A DNA stretch of 64,000 bases from the NCBI GenBank assembly GCA_963760965.1, contig CAVXEW010000006.1, positions 372,001 through 436,000 of the forward strand, written 5' to 3'. Shown piece by piece: positions 9,143-17,603 of the stretch. Positions within the stretch are counted from its first letter, which is position 1, and each line of letters opens with the position of its first letter. The translations under genes were made by a program, and so were the position numbers. A model generated the notes under the pieces. It was not told the origin of the DNA. It saw nothing but the letters and a program-made list of their open reading frames with translations, and searched no databases. This stretch comes from Pararhizobium_B sp963760965. GTDB lineage: Bacteria; Pseudomonadota; Alphaproteobacteria; Rhizobiales; Rhizobiaceae.

Positions 9143-10186
9143 TCAGTGCGGGGCGGCGGACCCGTTTCTCGATTTCCGGGCAAGTCGTGCGGCCGCGCGG
9201 TAGAGGCCGCCGAGCCCGGTCGGCATCACGTAGATGAGCAGAACGAGGATCGCGCCGTAGACGGCACCGGACAGCCCCTTGGAAACGCCTTCGGCGATGT
9301 TCGGCACGAACATGATGAAGGCCCCGCCGAAGAGGGCCCCCGGCAGCCACCCCACGCCGCCGACGACGAGACCGACGACAAGCGCTATGGACAGGGTGAA
9401 GCTGAACGAGTCGGGATTGACGAACTGGACGACGATAGCGCCGAGGGCGCCCGCGACGCCCGTGTAGAGCGCGCTGACCCCGAATGCGAGGGACTTGTAG
9501 AGGGCGGTGTTGATGCCCATCGATCGCGCCGCGATCTGGTTGTCGCGAATGGCGGTGAGCGCCCGTCCGCTTCGACTCGACAGGAGGTTGCGCGCCAGCG
9601 CAAAGGCGACCAGTCCGACCGCCAGCGTGAAGTAGTAGAGCCACTGGTCCTGGCTGAAAGGCAGTCCGAAAGGCGCGTCCGGCTTCATCAGGGTGATGCC
9701 CATGACGCCGGCCGTCCAGGGTTCGAACGGCGAGAGCTTGAAGAGCTGCGGTGCGACGACTGCCAGCGAGAAGGTGGCGAGCGCCAGGTAGACCCCCTCG
9801 AGCCGCAGCGCCGGAAGCCCGAAGAGGAAGCCGATCGCGAACGAGATCAGCCCGGCGGCCGGCAGGGTCCACGCATAGCCTATGCCGAAGTGATCCATCA
9901 TGATCGCCGCCGTGTAGGCGCCCACCGCATAGAATGCCCCGTGGCCGAGGGAGAACTGGCCGTTGAAGCCCGTCAGGATGTTCAGCCCGAGGATCGCGAT
10001 GGCATAGATGAGCATCATCGTCAGCTGGAAGACGAGGAAGCTGCTGGCAACGAGGGGAACGGCGATCGCGGCCGCAAGGAACACCGCGGTGACGGCGATC
10101 CGCGCAGCTGTGGCGCGCGGCCGCGCAAGCTCGCCGTGACGGCCCGCGGCCAACGGCGTGATCTGTTGCGAAGACCTCGTGTCCAT
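9143..10186 (-). CDS. livM: Branched-chain-type ABC transporter permease (LivM-like)
   Basis: Second membrane subunit of the importer. The 347-residue protein has about 8-10 hydrophobic segments. Family landmarks include LNILTGFNGQFSLGHGAFYAVGAYTAAIM (the LivM signature), GLPALRLEGVYLALATFSLAV and ALTAIRDNQIAARSMGINTALYKSLAFGVSALYTGVAGAL. I chose the ATG at 10186. It follows the LivH-like gene by 5 bp and precedes the binding-protein gene by 25 bp. Substrate is unknown; see the binding protein. Confidence 0.9.
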   Translation of the reverse strand: MDTRSSQQITPLAAGRHGELARPRATAARIAVTAVFLAAAIAVPLVASSFLVFQLTMMLIYAIAILGLNILTGFNGQFSLGHGAFYAVGAYTAAIMMDHFGIGYAWTLPAAGLISFAIGFLFGLPALRLEGVYLALATFSLAVVAPQLFKLSPFEPWTAGVMGITLMKPDAPFGLPFSQDQWLYYFTLAVGLVAFALARNLLSSRSGRALTAIRDNQIAARSMGINTALYKSLAFGVSALYTGVAGALGAIVVQFVNPDSFSFTLSIALVVGLVVGGVGWLPGALFGGAFIMFVPNIAEGVSKGLSGAVYGAILVLLIYVMPTGLGGLYRAAARLARKSRNGSAAPH

Positions 10187-10191
10187 GGCCG

Positions 10192-11067
10192 CTATACCCT
10201 CTGCACGAGGCGTTGCCCGAATAGCCCCGTCGGCTTGAACACGAGCACGGCGATGATCAGGAAGAGGGCGATCGGCAGCTTGAGCTCGGAACCGATGCCC
10301 GGAATGTAGGTCCCGGCGAGGTTCTCGACGACGCCGACGGAGATTCCCCCGAATACGGCGCCGCCCGGGCTCGTCAGGCCGCCGAGTACCGCTCCGGCGA
10401 AACCGTAGACCAGTATCGACAGCATCATGTTCGGCTCCAGAAACACGATCGGTGCGATCAGGATCCCGGCGACCGAGCCGATCGCCGCCGCCATTCCCCA
10501 GCCGAGGGCGACCATCCAGCCGACCCGGATGCCGACCAGCCTCGCCGAGGCCGGGTTCTCCGCGGCCGCGCGCATCGCAAGCCCGACCCGCGTGAAGCGG
10601 AAGAAGAGGTAGAGCGCCGCAAGCACGATCAGCGTCACCGCGATCATTCCGATCTGCTGGTTGCTGATCAGTCCGCCGAATTGCGAGCCTTCGCCGAACG
10701 GGCTGGGGAAGGGCTTGATGGAGAAGTCCCAGATGAAGCCCGCAAGGCTGTTGATGACGGCATAGAGGCCGATGAACACCACGATGTGGCTGAGCACGGG
10801 CGCGTCGCCGAGAGGGCGGATGACGATGCGCTCGATCGCCATCCCGCCGACGAAGGAAACGGCGATGGTGAGCGGTACGACGAGCCAGTAGGGCAGCCCC
10901 CACTGCAGCAGTTGCCAGGCGATGAAGGTCGAGAACATCGCCATTTCGCCCTGGGCGAAGTTCAGGTGGTGAATGGCCTGGTAGATCATGACGATCGCAA
11001 GCGCCATGCAGGCATATATGCCGCCGGTGGCGATGCCGGTGAGCAGTTGCTGCGCAAGAAGCTCCAA
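10192..11067 (-). CDS. livH: Branched-chain-type ABC transporter permease (LivH-like)
   Basis: First membrane subunit. The 291-residue protein has about eight membrane segments and the LivH hallmarks GIYACMALAIVMIYQAIHHLNFAQGEMAMFSTFI, ENPASARLVGIRVGWMVALGWGMAAAIG and LGGLTSPGGAVFGGISVGVVENLAG. No ATG is suitable at the 5' end. The TTG at 11067 follows a strong ribosome-binding site, AAGGAGG, at the right distance and gives the expected N-terminus (MELLAQQLLTGIATGG). Confidence 0.88.
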   Translation of the reverse strand: MELLAQQLLTGIATGGIYACMALAIVMIYQAIHHLNFAQGEMAMFSTFIAWQLLQWGLPYWLVVPLTIAVSFVGGMAIERIVIRPLGDAPVLSHIVVFIGLYAVINSLAGFIWDFSIKPFPSPFGEGSQFGGLISNQQIGMIAVTLIVLAALYLFFRFTRVGLAMRAAAENPASARLVGIRVGWMVALGWGMAAAIGSVAGILIAPIVFLEPNMMLSILVYGFAGAVLGGLTSPGGAVFGGISVGVVENLAGTYIPGIGSELKLPIALFLIIAVLVFKPTGLFGQRLVQRV

Positions 11068-11078
11068 CGCGTCCTCCT

Positions 11079-11792
11079 TCAGTAGCCGAGATAGGCGGCC
11101 CGCACGGACTCGTCGCCGCCGATCTCGGCCGCCGGTCCGGCCATGATGATGCTGCCGGTCTCGATCAGGCTCGCCCGGTCGGCAAGTTCCAGTGCGAGCG
11201 CGGCGTTCTGCTCGACGATGAGGAGCCCGACGCCTTCCTCCTCGTTGAGGCGACGGAGAATCGAGAACAGCTCCGACACGATCATCGGCGCGAGTCCGAA
11301 GGAAGGCTCGTCGAGCAGCATCAGCCTTGGCCTGAGCATCAGTGCGCGCGCCACGGCCAGCATCTGCTGCTCGCCTCCCGAAAGGGTGCCCGCCTGCTGC
11401 CGGCGGCGCTCCCTGAGGCGGGGGAACCACGCGTAGGCGCGTTCGACGTCGCGAGCGACCGCGCCGCGCCCGGACCGCCCCATCGCTCCGCAAAGCAGGT
11501 TCTCCTCGGTCGTCAGGCCCGTGAACGTCCCGCGTCCCTCGGGCACGTGCGCGATGCCGAGCCGTGCGATCGCCTCGGTGGTCCGCCCGGCGATCTCGGC
11601 GCCGTCGAAGCGGATGCTGCCGCTCTGCTTCACCATGCCGCAGATCGCCCGAAGTGTCGTCGTCTTGCCGGCGCCGTTGGCGCCGAGCAGAGCGGTGACG
11701 CCGCCCTCGGCGACCGTCAGGTCTATGCCGTGCAGCACCCGGAAATCGCCGTAGGCGGCGCGCAGCCCGACTATCTCCAGAAGCGGCGTCAA
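11079..11792 (-). CDS. livF: Branched-chain-type ABC transporter ATP-binding protein (LivF-like)
   Basis: One of the two ATPases that power the importer, about 237 residues. It has Walker A GANGAGKTT, the signature LSGGEQQMLAVARAL, Walker B LMLLDEPSFGLAP and the switch histidine region replaced by LIVEQN, as usual in LivF. Its likely TTG start at 11792 overlaps the livG-like stop (TTGA) and is preceded by GGAGGGA. Confidence 0.92.
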   Translation of the reverse strand: MTPLLEIVGLRAAYGDFRVLHGIDLTVAEGGVTALLGANGAGKTTTLRAICGMVKQSGSIRFDGAEIAGRTTEAIARLGIAHVPEGRGTFTGLTTEENLLCGAMGRSGRGAVARDVERAYAWFPRLRERRRQQAGTLSGGEQQMLAVARALMLRPRLMLLDEPSFGLAPMIVSELFSILRRLNEEEGVGLLIVEQNAALALELADRASLIETGSIIMAGPAAEIGGDESVRAAYLGY

Positions 11793-12586
11793 TGGCTTGT
11801 CCCTCCCAGGTAGGCGTCGATGACCGCTTGCTCCTTCCGGACGGTAGCCGGCGGCCCCTCGGCGATCTTGCGGCCGAAATTCAGCACCACGACGGTATCG
11901 GAGACCGACATGACGAGGCCCATGTGGTGCTCGACCAGAAGCACGGTGATGCCCCGGTCGTCGCGCATCTGCCGGATCAGGCGGCCGAGGTCGGCGACCT
12001 CGTCGTGGTTGAGGCCGCCAGCCGGCTCGTCGAGAAGGATCAGCCCCGGGCCGGACGCAAGGGCGCGGCCGAGCTCGACGCGCTTCTGCGTTCCGAAGGG
12101 CAGGCCGGAAACCATCTGGTCGGCGACGTCTCCCAGGCCGAGATATTCGATGATTTCCGCGACCTTCGCATCGATCTCGCGTTCGCGCCGGCGCACGCCC
12201 GGCAGGCCCAGCGCGTCGGAGACGAAGTTGCCGCGGCTCCCCGAATGCGCGCCGATGCGGAGGTTGTCGCGCACCGTGTGGCGGTGGAACAGCGCCACGT
12301 TCTGGAACGTCCGCCCGATCCCGGCCGCAGGCATCCTGTGGGCCGGGCGGCGGAGGATGGACCGGCCGTCGTAGAGGATATCGCCGGACGCAGGCGTATA
12401 GAGCCGGCTCAGGCAGTTGAAGAGCGTCGTCTTGCCGGCGCCGTTCGGTCCGATCAGGCCGAGGATCTCGCCCCGCCGGATGTCGAAGCGGATGCCGTCG
12501 AGCGCCACGATCCCGCCGAAGCGCACGACGATGTCTCGGACCGACAGCTGGGGCGGGGGAGCTTCGGTCATCGCTGGCCGCCTCAT
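11789..12586 (-). CDS. livG: Branched-chain-type ABC transporter ATP-binding protein (LivG-like)
   Basis: Second ATPase of the importer, 265 residues. It has Walker A GPNGAGKTT, LivG-specific ARTFQNVALF-type motif (GIGRTFQNVALFHRHTVRDN), signature VSGLPFGTQKRVELGRALA and Walker B LILLDEPAGGLNHDE, then LLVEHHMGLVM. The ATG at 12586 overlaps the stop of the upstream IclR-type regulator by 4 bp, so the regulator and the transporter form one operon. Confidence 0.92.
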   Translation of the reverse strand: MRRPAMTEAPPPQLSVRDIVVRFGGIVALDGIRFDIRRGEILGLIGPNGAGKTTLFNCLSRLYTPASGDILYDGRSILRRPAHRMPAAGIGRTFQNVALFHRHTVRDNLRIGAHSGSRGNFVSDALGLPGVRRREREIDAKVAEIIEYLGLGDVADQMVSGLPFGTQKRVELGRALASGPGLILLDEPAGGLNHDEVADLGRLIRQMRDDRGITVLLVEHHMGLVMSVSDTVVVLNFGRKIAEGPPATVRKEQAVIDAYLGGTSH

Positions 12587-13512
12587 TCGTTCGCGGCGGG
12601 TCGGGCACCGCCGTCGGGCGCGCCCGTCGGCCTCATGCCTGCAGGTGGCCGGATCCGGTCGAGCCAGTCGCCGCCCGAGGCGACCCGCCGCCCGTCAAGC
12701 GCCTCGTCCACGACACGGGCAAGCGCGGCGATCGTCGGCCCGACCACGCTGCGCAGGCGTTCGGGCGGAAAGTGATGGGGCGGGCCGCCGCAGTTGAAGG
12801 CATAGATGCCGGATCCGTCCGCCGCAACCAGCGGGACGCCTACGGCATTGATGTCCGAACGCCACTCGCCGGCCGACTGGACGAAGCCCAGCGCCGCATG
12901 GTCCTGCAGCGCCCGGTCCACGCCGGCCTGCAGGCGTGGCCAGTCCTGCGGGTACCGCCGGGCGATGCCCTCGCAGTGCGCCTCTCGCTCGCTCTCGGGC
13001 ATGGCAGCCAGCAGCGCCCGGCCCATCGCCGTCTTCACCAGCGGGATGCGCGAGCCGATGTCGAGTTGCACCGTGAAGCTGGCCGAACCGCGCGAAATGT
13101 CCACGTAGAGCGCGCTGTTGCGGTAGAGCACCCCGAGCGCGACGGGCGCCGAAAGCGCCTCTGCGGCATCGTCCATGAACGAACGCGCCACCTGCCTGAT
13201 CCCGAGATTGGCCAGTGCCGCATAGCCGAGCGTGATCGCCGCCGGGGCGAGACGATACTTGCCCAGGCGCGGGACCTGGACGAGGTAGCCGAGTTCGCAG
13301 AGCGTATAGGTGAGGCGCGTCACGGTCGGCTTCGGAAGCCCGGTCCGCTCGGCGATTTCCTGGTTGCCGAGGAAGCCGTCCTGAGCCCTGAACGAGCGCA
13401 GAACGTCCAGCCCGCGAGCGAGCGCAATCACGAACTTGCGGTCGCCGCTATGGTCGGTCTCCGGCAGATCGGCGGATTCGCCAGCGACCGGTGCGTCCTC
13501 CCTCGGCGCCAT
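12583..13512 (-). CDS. IclR-family transcriptional regulator
   Basis: DNA-binding regulator of 309 residues. An N-terminal winged helix (FLGNQEIAERTGLPKPTVTRLTYTL, about residues 45-72) is followed by the IclR effector domain (LGVLYRNSALYVDISRGSA, IPLVKTAMGRALLAAMPESE, GEWRSDINAVGVPLVAADG). It heads the importer operon and faces a pim-like beta-oxidation operon. It therefore probably senses the imported acid or its CoA ester and controls both. The start at 13512 has AGGGAGGAG upstream. IclR proteins of this kind (for example PcaR, PobR) often control acid catabolism; the exact ligand is inference. Confidence 0.88.
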   Translation of the reverse strand: MAPREDAPVAGESADLPETDHSGDRKFVIALARGLDVLRSFRAQDGFLGNQEIAERTGLPKPTVTRLTYTLCELGYLVQVPRLGKYRLAPAAITLGYAALANLGIRQVARSFMDDAAEALSAPVALGVLYRNSALYVDISRGSASFTVQLDIGSRIPLVKTAMGRALLAAMPESEREAHCEGIARRYPQDWPRLQAGVDRALQDHAALGFVQSAGEWRSDINAVGVPLVAADGSGIYAFNCGGPPHHFPPERLRSVVGPTIAALARVVDEALDGRRVASGGDWLDRIRPPAGMRPTGAPDGGARPAANE

Positions 13513-13531
13513 CCGGCTGCTCCTCCCTTTG

Positions 13532-13594
13532 TTGACAAGCAGTGCAGCACATCCTAGCACTGACGTCAAACAGCAAAACTGAATTCTGCAGTGC
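13532..13594 (+). promoter_or_regulatory. Promoter with repeated CAGTGC half-sites, between iclR-liv and pim-like operons
   Basis: On the plus strand TTGACA (13532-13537) and TAGCAC (13555-13560) are 17 bp apart, a good -35/-10 pair for the beta-oxidation operon. The hexamer CAGTGC occurs at 13540-13545, in inverted form (GCACTG) at 13557-13562, and again directly at 13589-13594. Two copies overlap the promoter elements. The IclR-family product encoded next door is the likely ligand of these sites; this is inference. Confidence 0.45.
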
Positions 13595-13788
13595 GAAACA
13601 GGAAGAAGGATTGCAGAGGTTGGTCGGCGGCCCGGCGGTAACCGGGAGGGATGCGCGGATGCGTGCCGAAGGCCGGATGCGGAAGCCTTGGCAGGGTACC
13701 TGTCGTCCCGTCTCCGCGTCCTTCGGGCGGCCGGGCGATCCGGCCCGCCGAGCCGGTCATTGATGTCGAAACACAACCGGAGGACCAC

Positions 13789-15891
13789 ATGAGCGAGGTC
13801 GTGAGCTATCGGACCGAGGAGGGCGTCGCGGTCATCGAGATCGACAGCCCGCCAGTCAACGCGCTCGGCCAGGCCGTGCGTGCCGGCCTTGCCGATGCGC
13901 TCGGCAGGGCCGGCGGCGACGCAGGCGTGAAGGCGGTCGTGATCGCCGGGGCCGGAAAGGTCTTCAGCGCGGGCGCCGACATCACCGAATTCGGCAAGCC
14001 CCCGAAAGACCCGCCGCTCTCTCAGGTCTGCAGTCTCTGCGAGTCCATGGACAAGCCGGTGGTCGCCGCCATCAGGGGACTGGCCTTCGGCGGCGGCTTC
14101 GAGCTCGCGCTCGCGTGCCACGCCCGGATCGCGGCGCCAGATGCGAAGATCGGCCAGCCGGAGGTCAAGCTCGGCCTCATACCGGGCGGCGGAGCGACGC
14201 AGCGCCTGCCGCGGTTGACCGGTCCCGTCGCAGCGTTGGACATCATCGTGACAGGCAACCCTGTATCTGCGGAAAAGGCCGTCGAGCTGGGCGCCCTGGA
14301 CGAGATCGTGGAAGGGAATTTCCTCGATGGTGCAATCGGGTACGCGCGAAAGCTCGCCTCGGACGGAAAGCTTCCCGCGCCGGCGCGCGACCGTGACGGC
14401 AAGCTCGCGGCCGTGCGCGCCGATCGCTCCGCCTTCGACGCGCGGGCCGAGGCGCTGACCCGCAAGGCACGCGGTCTCGATGCACCGCACGCCTGCGTGC
14501 GCGCCGTGCGGATGACGCTCGACACGCCCTTCGACGAAGGGCTGGCCAAGGAGCGCGACATCTTTCGCGAACTCGTGAACGGCGTGCAGTCGCGGGCGCA
14601 GCGACATCTCTTCTTCGCCGAGCGGCAGGCGGCAAAGGTCGACGCCATCGGCAGGGACGTGAAGCCCCGCGACGTGCGCAAGGTGGCCGTTATCGGCGCC
14701 GGCACGATGGGCGGAGGCATCGCCATGTCCTTCCTCAACGGCGCAATCCCCGTGACGATCCTCGAGATGAACGCCGAGGCTCTCGATCGCGGCCTCGGCG
14801 CGATCCGGCGCAACTACGACGGCTCGGTCGGGCGCGGGTCGATCACGTCGGAGGAACGGGATCGCCGCTTGGGCCTGCTGAAGGGCACGACGAGCTACGA
14901 CGACCTCGCCGACGCGGACCTGGTGATCGAAGCCGTCTTCGAGGAAATGGCGATCAAGAAGGAGGTCTTCCAGACCCTCGATCGGATCGTCCGTCCGGGC
15001 GCCGTGCTGGCTTCGAACACCTCCTACCTGGACATAGACGAGATCGCTGCGGTCACGAAGCGCCCCTCCGACGTCGTGGGCATGCACTTCTTCTCCCCGG
15101 CGAACGTCATGAAGCTGCTGGAGATCGTGCGCGGAAGGCAGACGGCGCCCGAGGTTCTCGCCGCCGCGCTGGCAGTCGGCAAGCGCATCGCCAAGGTGCC
15201 GGTCGTGGTCGGCGTTTGCCATGGTTTCGTCGGCAACCGGATGCTCAACGCCCGTTCCGCGGAGAACGAGGACCTGTTGCTCGAGGGCGCCGCACCGGAA
15301 GCCGTCGACCGGGCCTTCACGGACTTCGGCTTCCCGATGGGTCCGTTCGCGATGGGCGACCTCGCAGGCCTTGACATCGGTTGGCGCAACAGGAAGTCGC
15401 TGGGCAAGACGGCGGCGATCGCCGATGCGCTCTGCGAGCAGGGTCGCTACGGCCAGAAGACGGGCAAGGGCTTCTACCTCTACGAGCAGGGCTCGCGGAA
15501 GCCGGTGCCCGATCCCGAGGTTGCCGAACTCATCCGCGCGCAGGCCGAGAGGCTCGGCGTCCGGCGCCGCGAGATTTCGGCCGCGGAAATCATCGAGCGC
15601 ACGATCTACCCGATGGTCAACGAAGGCGCGCGCATCCTGGAGGAGGGCATCGCCGCGCGCTCCTCCGACATCGACGTCGTCTGGGTGAACGGTTACGGCT
15701 TCCCGGTCGGAAAGGGCGGCCCGATGTTCTGGGCCGACCAGGAAGGTCTGAAGCAGATATGCGAGCGGCTGGAACACTGGCATCTGGAGACGGGCAAGCC
15801 GGTCTTCGAGCCGGCCCCGCTGCTCAGGCGCCTCGCCGACGAAGGGGGTACGTTCGCGGGCCTGGACGCGGAACGGGGCAGGGCGGCGTGA
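13789..15891 (+). CDS. pimF: Bifunctional enoyl-CoA hydratase / 3-hydroxyacyl-CoA dehydrogenase (PimF/FadJ-like)
   Basis: Carries out hydration and NAD-dependent oxidation steps of beta-oxidation, 700 residues. The N-terminal crotonase domain has the oxyanion-hole GAGKVFSAGADI and both glutamates (GGGFELAL and GQPEVKLGLIPG). The dehydrogenase Rossmann domain begins VIGAGTMGGGIAMSF at about residue 303 and is followed by SNTSYLDIDEIA and GMHFFSPANVMKLLEIV. A C-terminal domain carries GFVGNRM. The true ATG is 13789, preceded by CGGAGGA; an upstream extension is not credible. It is first in a six-gene operon matching pimFABCDE order. The name is transferred by synteny and domain set. Confidence 0.85.
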   Translation: MSEVVSYRTEEGVAVIEIDSPPVNALGQAVRAGLADALGRAGGDAGVKAVVIAGAGKVFSAGADITEFGKPPKDPPLSQVCSLCESMDKPVVAAIRGLAFGGGFELALACHARIAAPDAKIGQPEVKLGLIPGGGATQRLPRLTGPVAALDIIVTGNPVSAEKAVELGALDEIVEGNFLDGAIGYARKLASDGKLPAPARDRDGKLAAVRADRSAFDARAEALTRKARGLDAPHACVRAVRMTLDTPFDEGLAKERDIFRELVNGVQSRAQRHLFFAERQAAKVDAIGRDVKPRDVRKVAVIGAGTMGGGIAMSFLNGAIPVTILEMNAEALDRGLGAIRRNYDGSVGRGSITSEERDRRLGLLKGTTSYDDLADADLVIEAVFEEMAIKKEVFQTLDRIVRPGAVLASNTSYLDIDEIAAVTKRPSDVVGMHFFSPANVMKLLEIVRGRQTAPEVLAAALAVGKRIAKVPVVVGVCHGFVGNRMLNARSAENEDLLLEGAAPEAVDRAFTDFGFPMGPFAMGDLAGLDIGWRNRKSLGKTAAIADALCEQGRYGQKTGKGFYLYEQGSRKPVPDPEVAELIRAQAERLGVRRREISAAEIIERTIYPMVNEGARILEEGIAARSSDIDVVWVNGYGFPVGKGGPMFWADQEGLKQICERLEHWHLETGKPVFEPAPLLRRLADEGGTFAGLDAERGRAA

Positions 15892-17582
15892 GCACCCGCC
15901 CTTTCCCATGGGAAGGCTCCTATCCGCCCGGTCTCGCCTGGGACTGTCCGATCGAGACCGGTGCGGTTCCCGGCCTGCTCGAAGACGCGGTTCGCGACGC
16001 CGGCGCGCGCGTCGTCATCGACTTCCGCAACGCCCGGCTGACCTATGCGGAACTCGAGGACCGGGTGGAGGCGTTCGCGGCCGCGCTGCTCGATGAGGAT
16101 ATTGCGGGGGACCGCAGCGTCGCGCTCTACCTGCCGAACACGCCCTATCATCCGATCGCCTTCTTCGGTGCGCTCAAGGCCGGCGCCCGCGTGGTGCACC
16201 TTTCGCCGCTCGACGCGCCGCGCGAGCTCGCTCACAAACTTGCGGATTCCGGCGCCCGCACGCTCGTGACGACCAATGCCGGCCACATGCTGGAGGCGGC
16301 GCTGCGGCTGATGGACGAGGGCCTCGTCGACCTCGTCGTCGTCGGCCTCGACGAACGGTTCGAAGGCGCAAGACAGCCCGCACGGGTTCCCGACCGCCCC
16401 GGCGTGGTCACGCTGGATCGCTTCTGCGCCGGTCGCAGCCGGCCGCGGACGTGGCCGGCGGTGGGCGGGGAGGACATAGCGCTGCTGCAATATACCGGCG
16501 GCACGACCGGAAAGCCGAAGGGCGCCATCCTCACCCACGCCAATCTGACGGCGGCGGTCTCGAGCTACGACGCGTGGTTCGGCGCGCTTTACGGCCGCCC
16601 CGAAGGCGAGGAACGCGTGCTCTGCGTTCTGCCCCTGTTTCACATCTATGCCCTGACGACGATCCTGCTTCTCGGCGTCCGCCGTCGCGCCAGCATCGTC
16701 CTGCACATGCGCTTCGACGCCGACGCCGTGCTGGACGCGATCGAGGAGAAGCGCATCACGACCTTCCCGGGCGTGCCAACCATGTGGATCGCGCTGGCCA
16801 ACCGGCCGGACATCCACGACCGCGACCTCTCCTCGATGACCCGCTGTTCTTCCGGCGGCGCGCCCCTGCCTGTCGAGGTCGGCCAGCGCTTCGAGAAGAT
16901 CACCGGCCAGCGCCTCGCCGGGGGCTGGGGCATGACGGAGACGTCGCCGGCCGGCACGAACCTGCTGCCGTTCGGGGAGCCCCGGCCGGGCTCGATCGGC
17001 ATGCCTCTTCCGGGCGTCGAGGTCGGCATCGTGTCGCTCGAAGATCCGCGAAGGGTACTGCCGCCGGGCGAAACCGGAGAATTGCGCGTGCGCGGCCTCA
17101 ATGTCACGAAGGGGTACTGGAACCGTCCCGAGGAGACCGGGTCCGCCTTCGCCGACGGATACTTCCTGACCGGCGATGTCGGCTACATGGCCGAGGACGG
17201 GTATTTCTATATCGTCGACCGAAAGAAGGACATGATCATCTCGGGCGGCTTCAACGTCTATCCGCAGATGATCGAACAGGCGATCTACGAGCATCCCGCG
17301 GTGGCGGAATGCATCGTCGTCGGCATGCCGGACGACTATCGCGGTGAGGCGGCGAAGGCGTTCGTCAAGCTGAAGGAAGGGCAGCCGTCCTTCACGCTTG
17401 ACGAACTGCTCTCCTTCCTCGCAGATCGCCTCGGACGGCACGAGATGCCTTGCGCCCTGGAATTCAGGCACGAACTGCCGCGTACCTCGGTCGGCAAGTT
17501 CTCGCGGCGCGAACTGCGCGAGGAGGAGCGGCGCAAGGCCAGGCATTCGGAGGCGAGGCAGCCGGCTGCCTCAGGCCAATAG
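15888..17582 (+). CDS. pimA: Acyl-CoA ligase (AMP-forming), PimA-like
   Basis: Activates a carboxylic acid to its CoA thioester with ATP, feeding the operon's beta-oxidation. The 564-residue protein belongs to the ANL superfamily: P-loop LLQYTGGTTGKPKGA (about 198-212), GWGMTETSP (about 346), YFLTGDVGYMAEDGYFYIVDRKKDMI and a C-terminal lysine motif RTSVGKFSRRELR. The GTG start overlaps the upstream stop (GTGA). It sits at the position of pimA, the dicarboxylate:CoA ligase of Rhodopseudomonas palustris. The substrate (fatty or dicarboxylic acid) is inferred from context only. Confidence 0.85.
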   Translation: MSTRPFPWEGSYPPGLAWDCPIETGAVPGLLEDAVRDAGARVVIDFRNARLTYAELEDRVEAFAAALLDEDIAGDRSVALYLPNTPYHPIAFFGALKAGARVVHLSPLDAPRELAHKLADSGARTLVTTNAGHMLEAALRLMDEGLVDLVVVGLDERFEGARQPARVPDRPGVVTLDRFCAGRSRPRTWPAVGGEDIALLQYTGGTTGKPKGAILTHANLTAAVSSYDAWFGALYGRPEGEERVLCVLPLFHIYALTTILLLGVRRRASIVLHMRFDADAVLDAIEEKRITTFPGVPTMWIALANRPDIHDRDLSSMTRCSSGGAPLPVEVGQRFEKITGQRLAGGWGMTETSPAGTNLLPFGEPRPGSIGMPLPGVEVGIVSLEDPRRVLPPGETGELRVRGLNVTKGYWNRPEETGSAFADGYFLTGDVGYMAEDGYFYIVDRKKDMIISGGFNVYPQMIEQAIYEHPAVAECIVVGMPDDYRGEAAKAFVKLKEGQPSFTLDELLSFLADRLGRHEMPCALEFRHELPRTSVGKFSRRELREEERRKARHSEARQPAASGQ

Positions 17583-17603
17583 AGCGAAGCGGGAGGAGAC
17601 CCC

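Noticed and set aside
9143..11067. Leu/Ile/Val uptake as the function of the ABC transporter
   Set aside because: Family assignment is sound but the substrate is not; position beside an acyl-CoA ligase/beta-oxidation operon and an IclR regulator argues for an organic acid.
12583..15909. Very long minus-strand open frame (about 1100 codons) running from the IclR gene through pimF
   Set aside because: Only the part 12583-13512 is a gene. The rest is antisense to the clearly conserved bifunctional enzyme and arises from GC-rich codon bias; it has low-complexity Arg/Asp/His-rich composition.
15693..17546. 617-codon minus-strand frame opposite the acyl-CoA ligase
   Set aside because: Antisense shadow of pimA with no family motif or ribosome-binding site.
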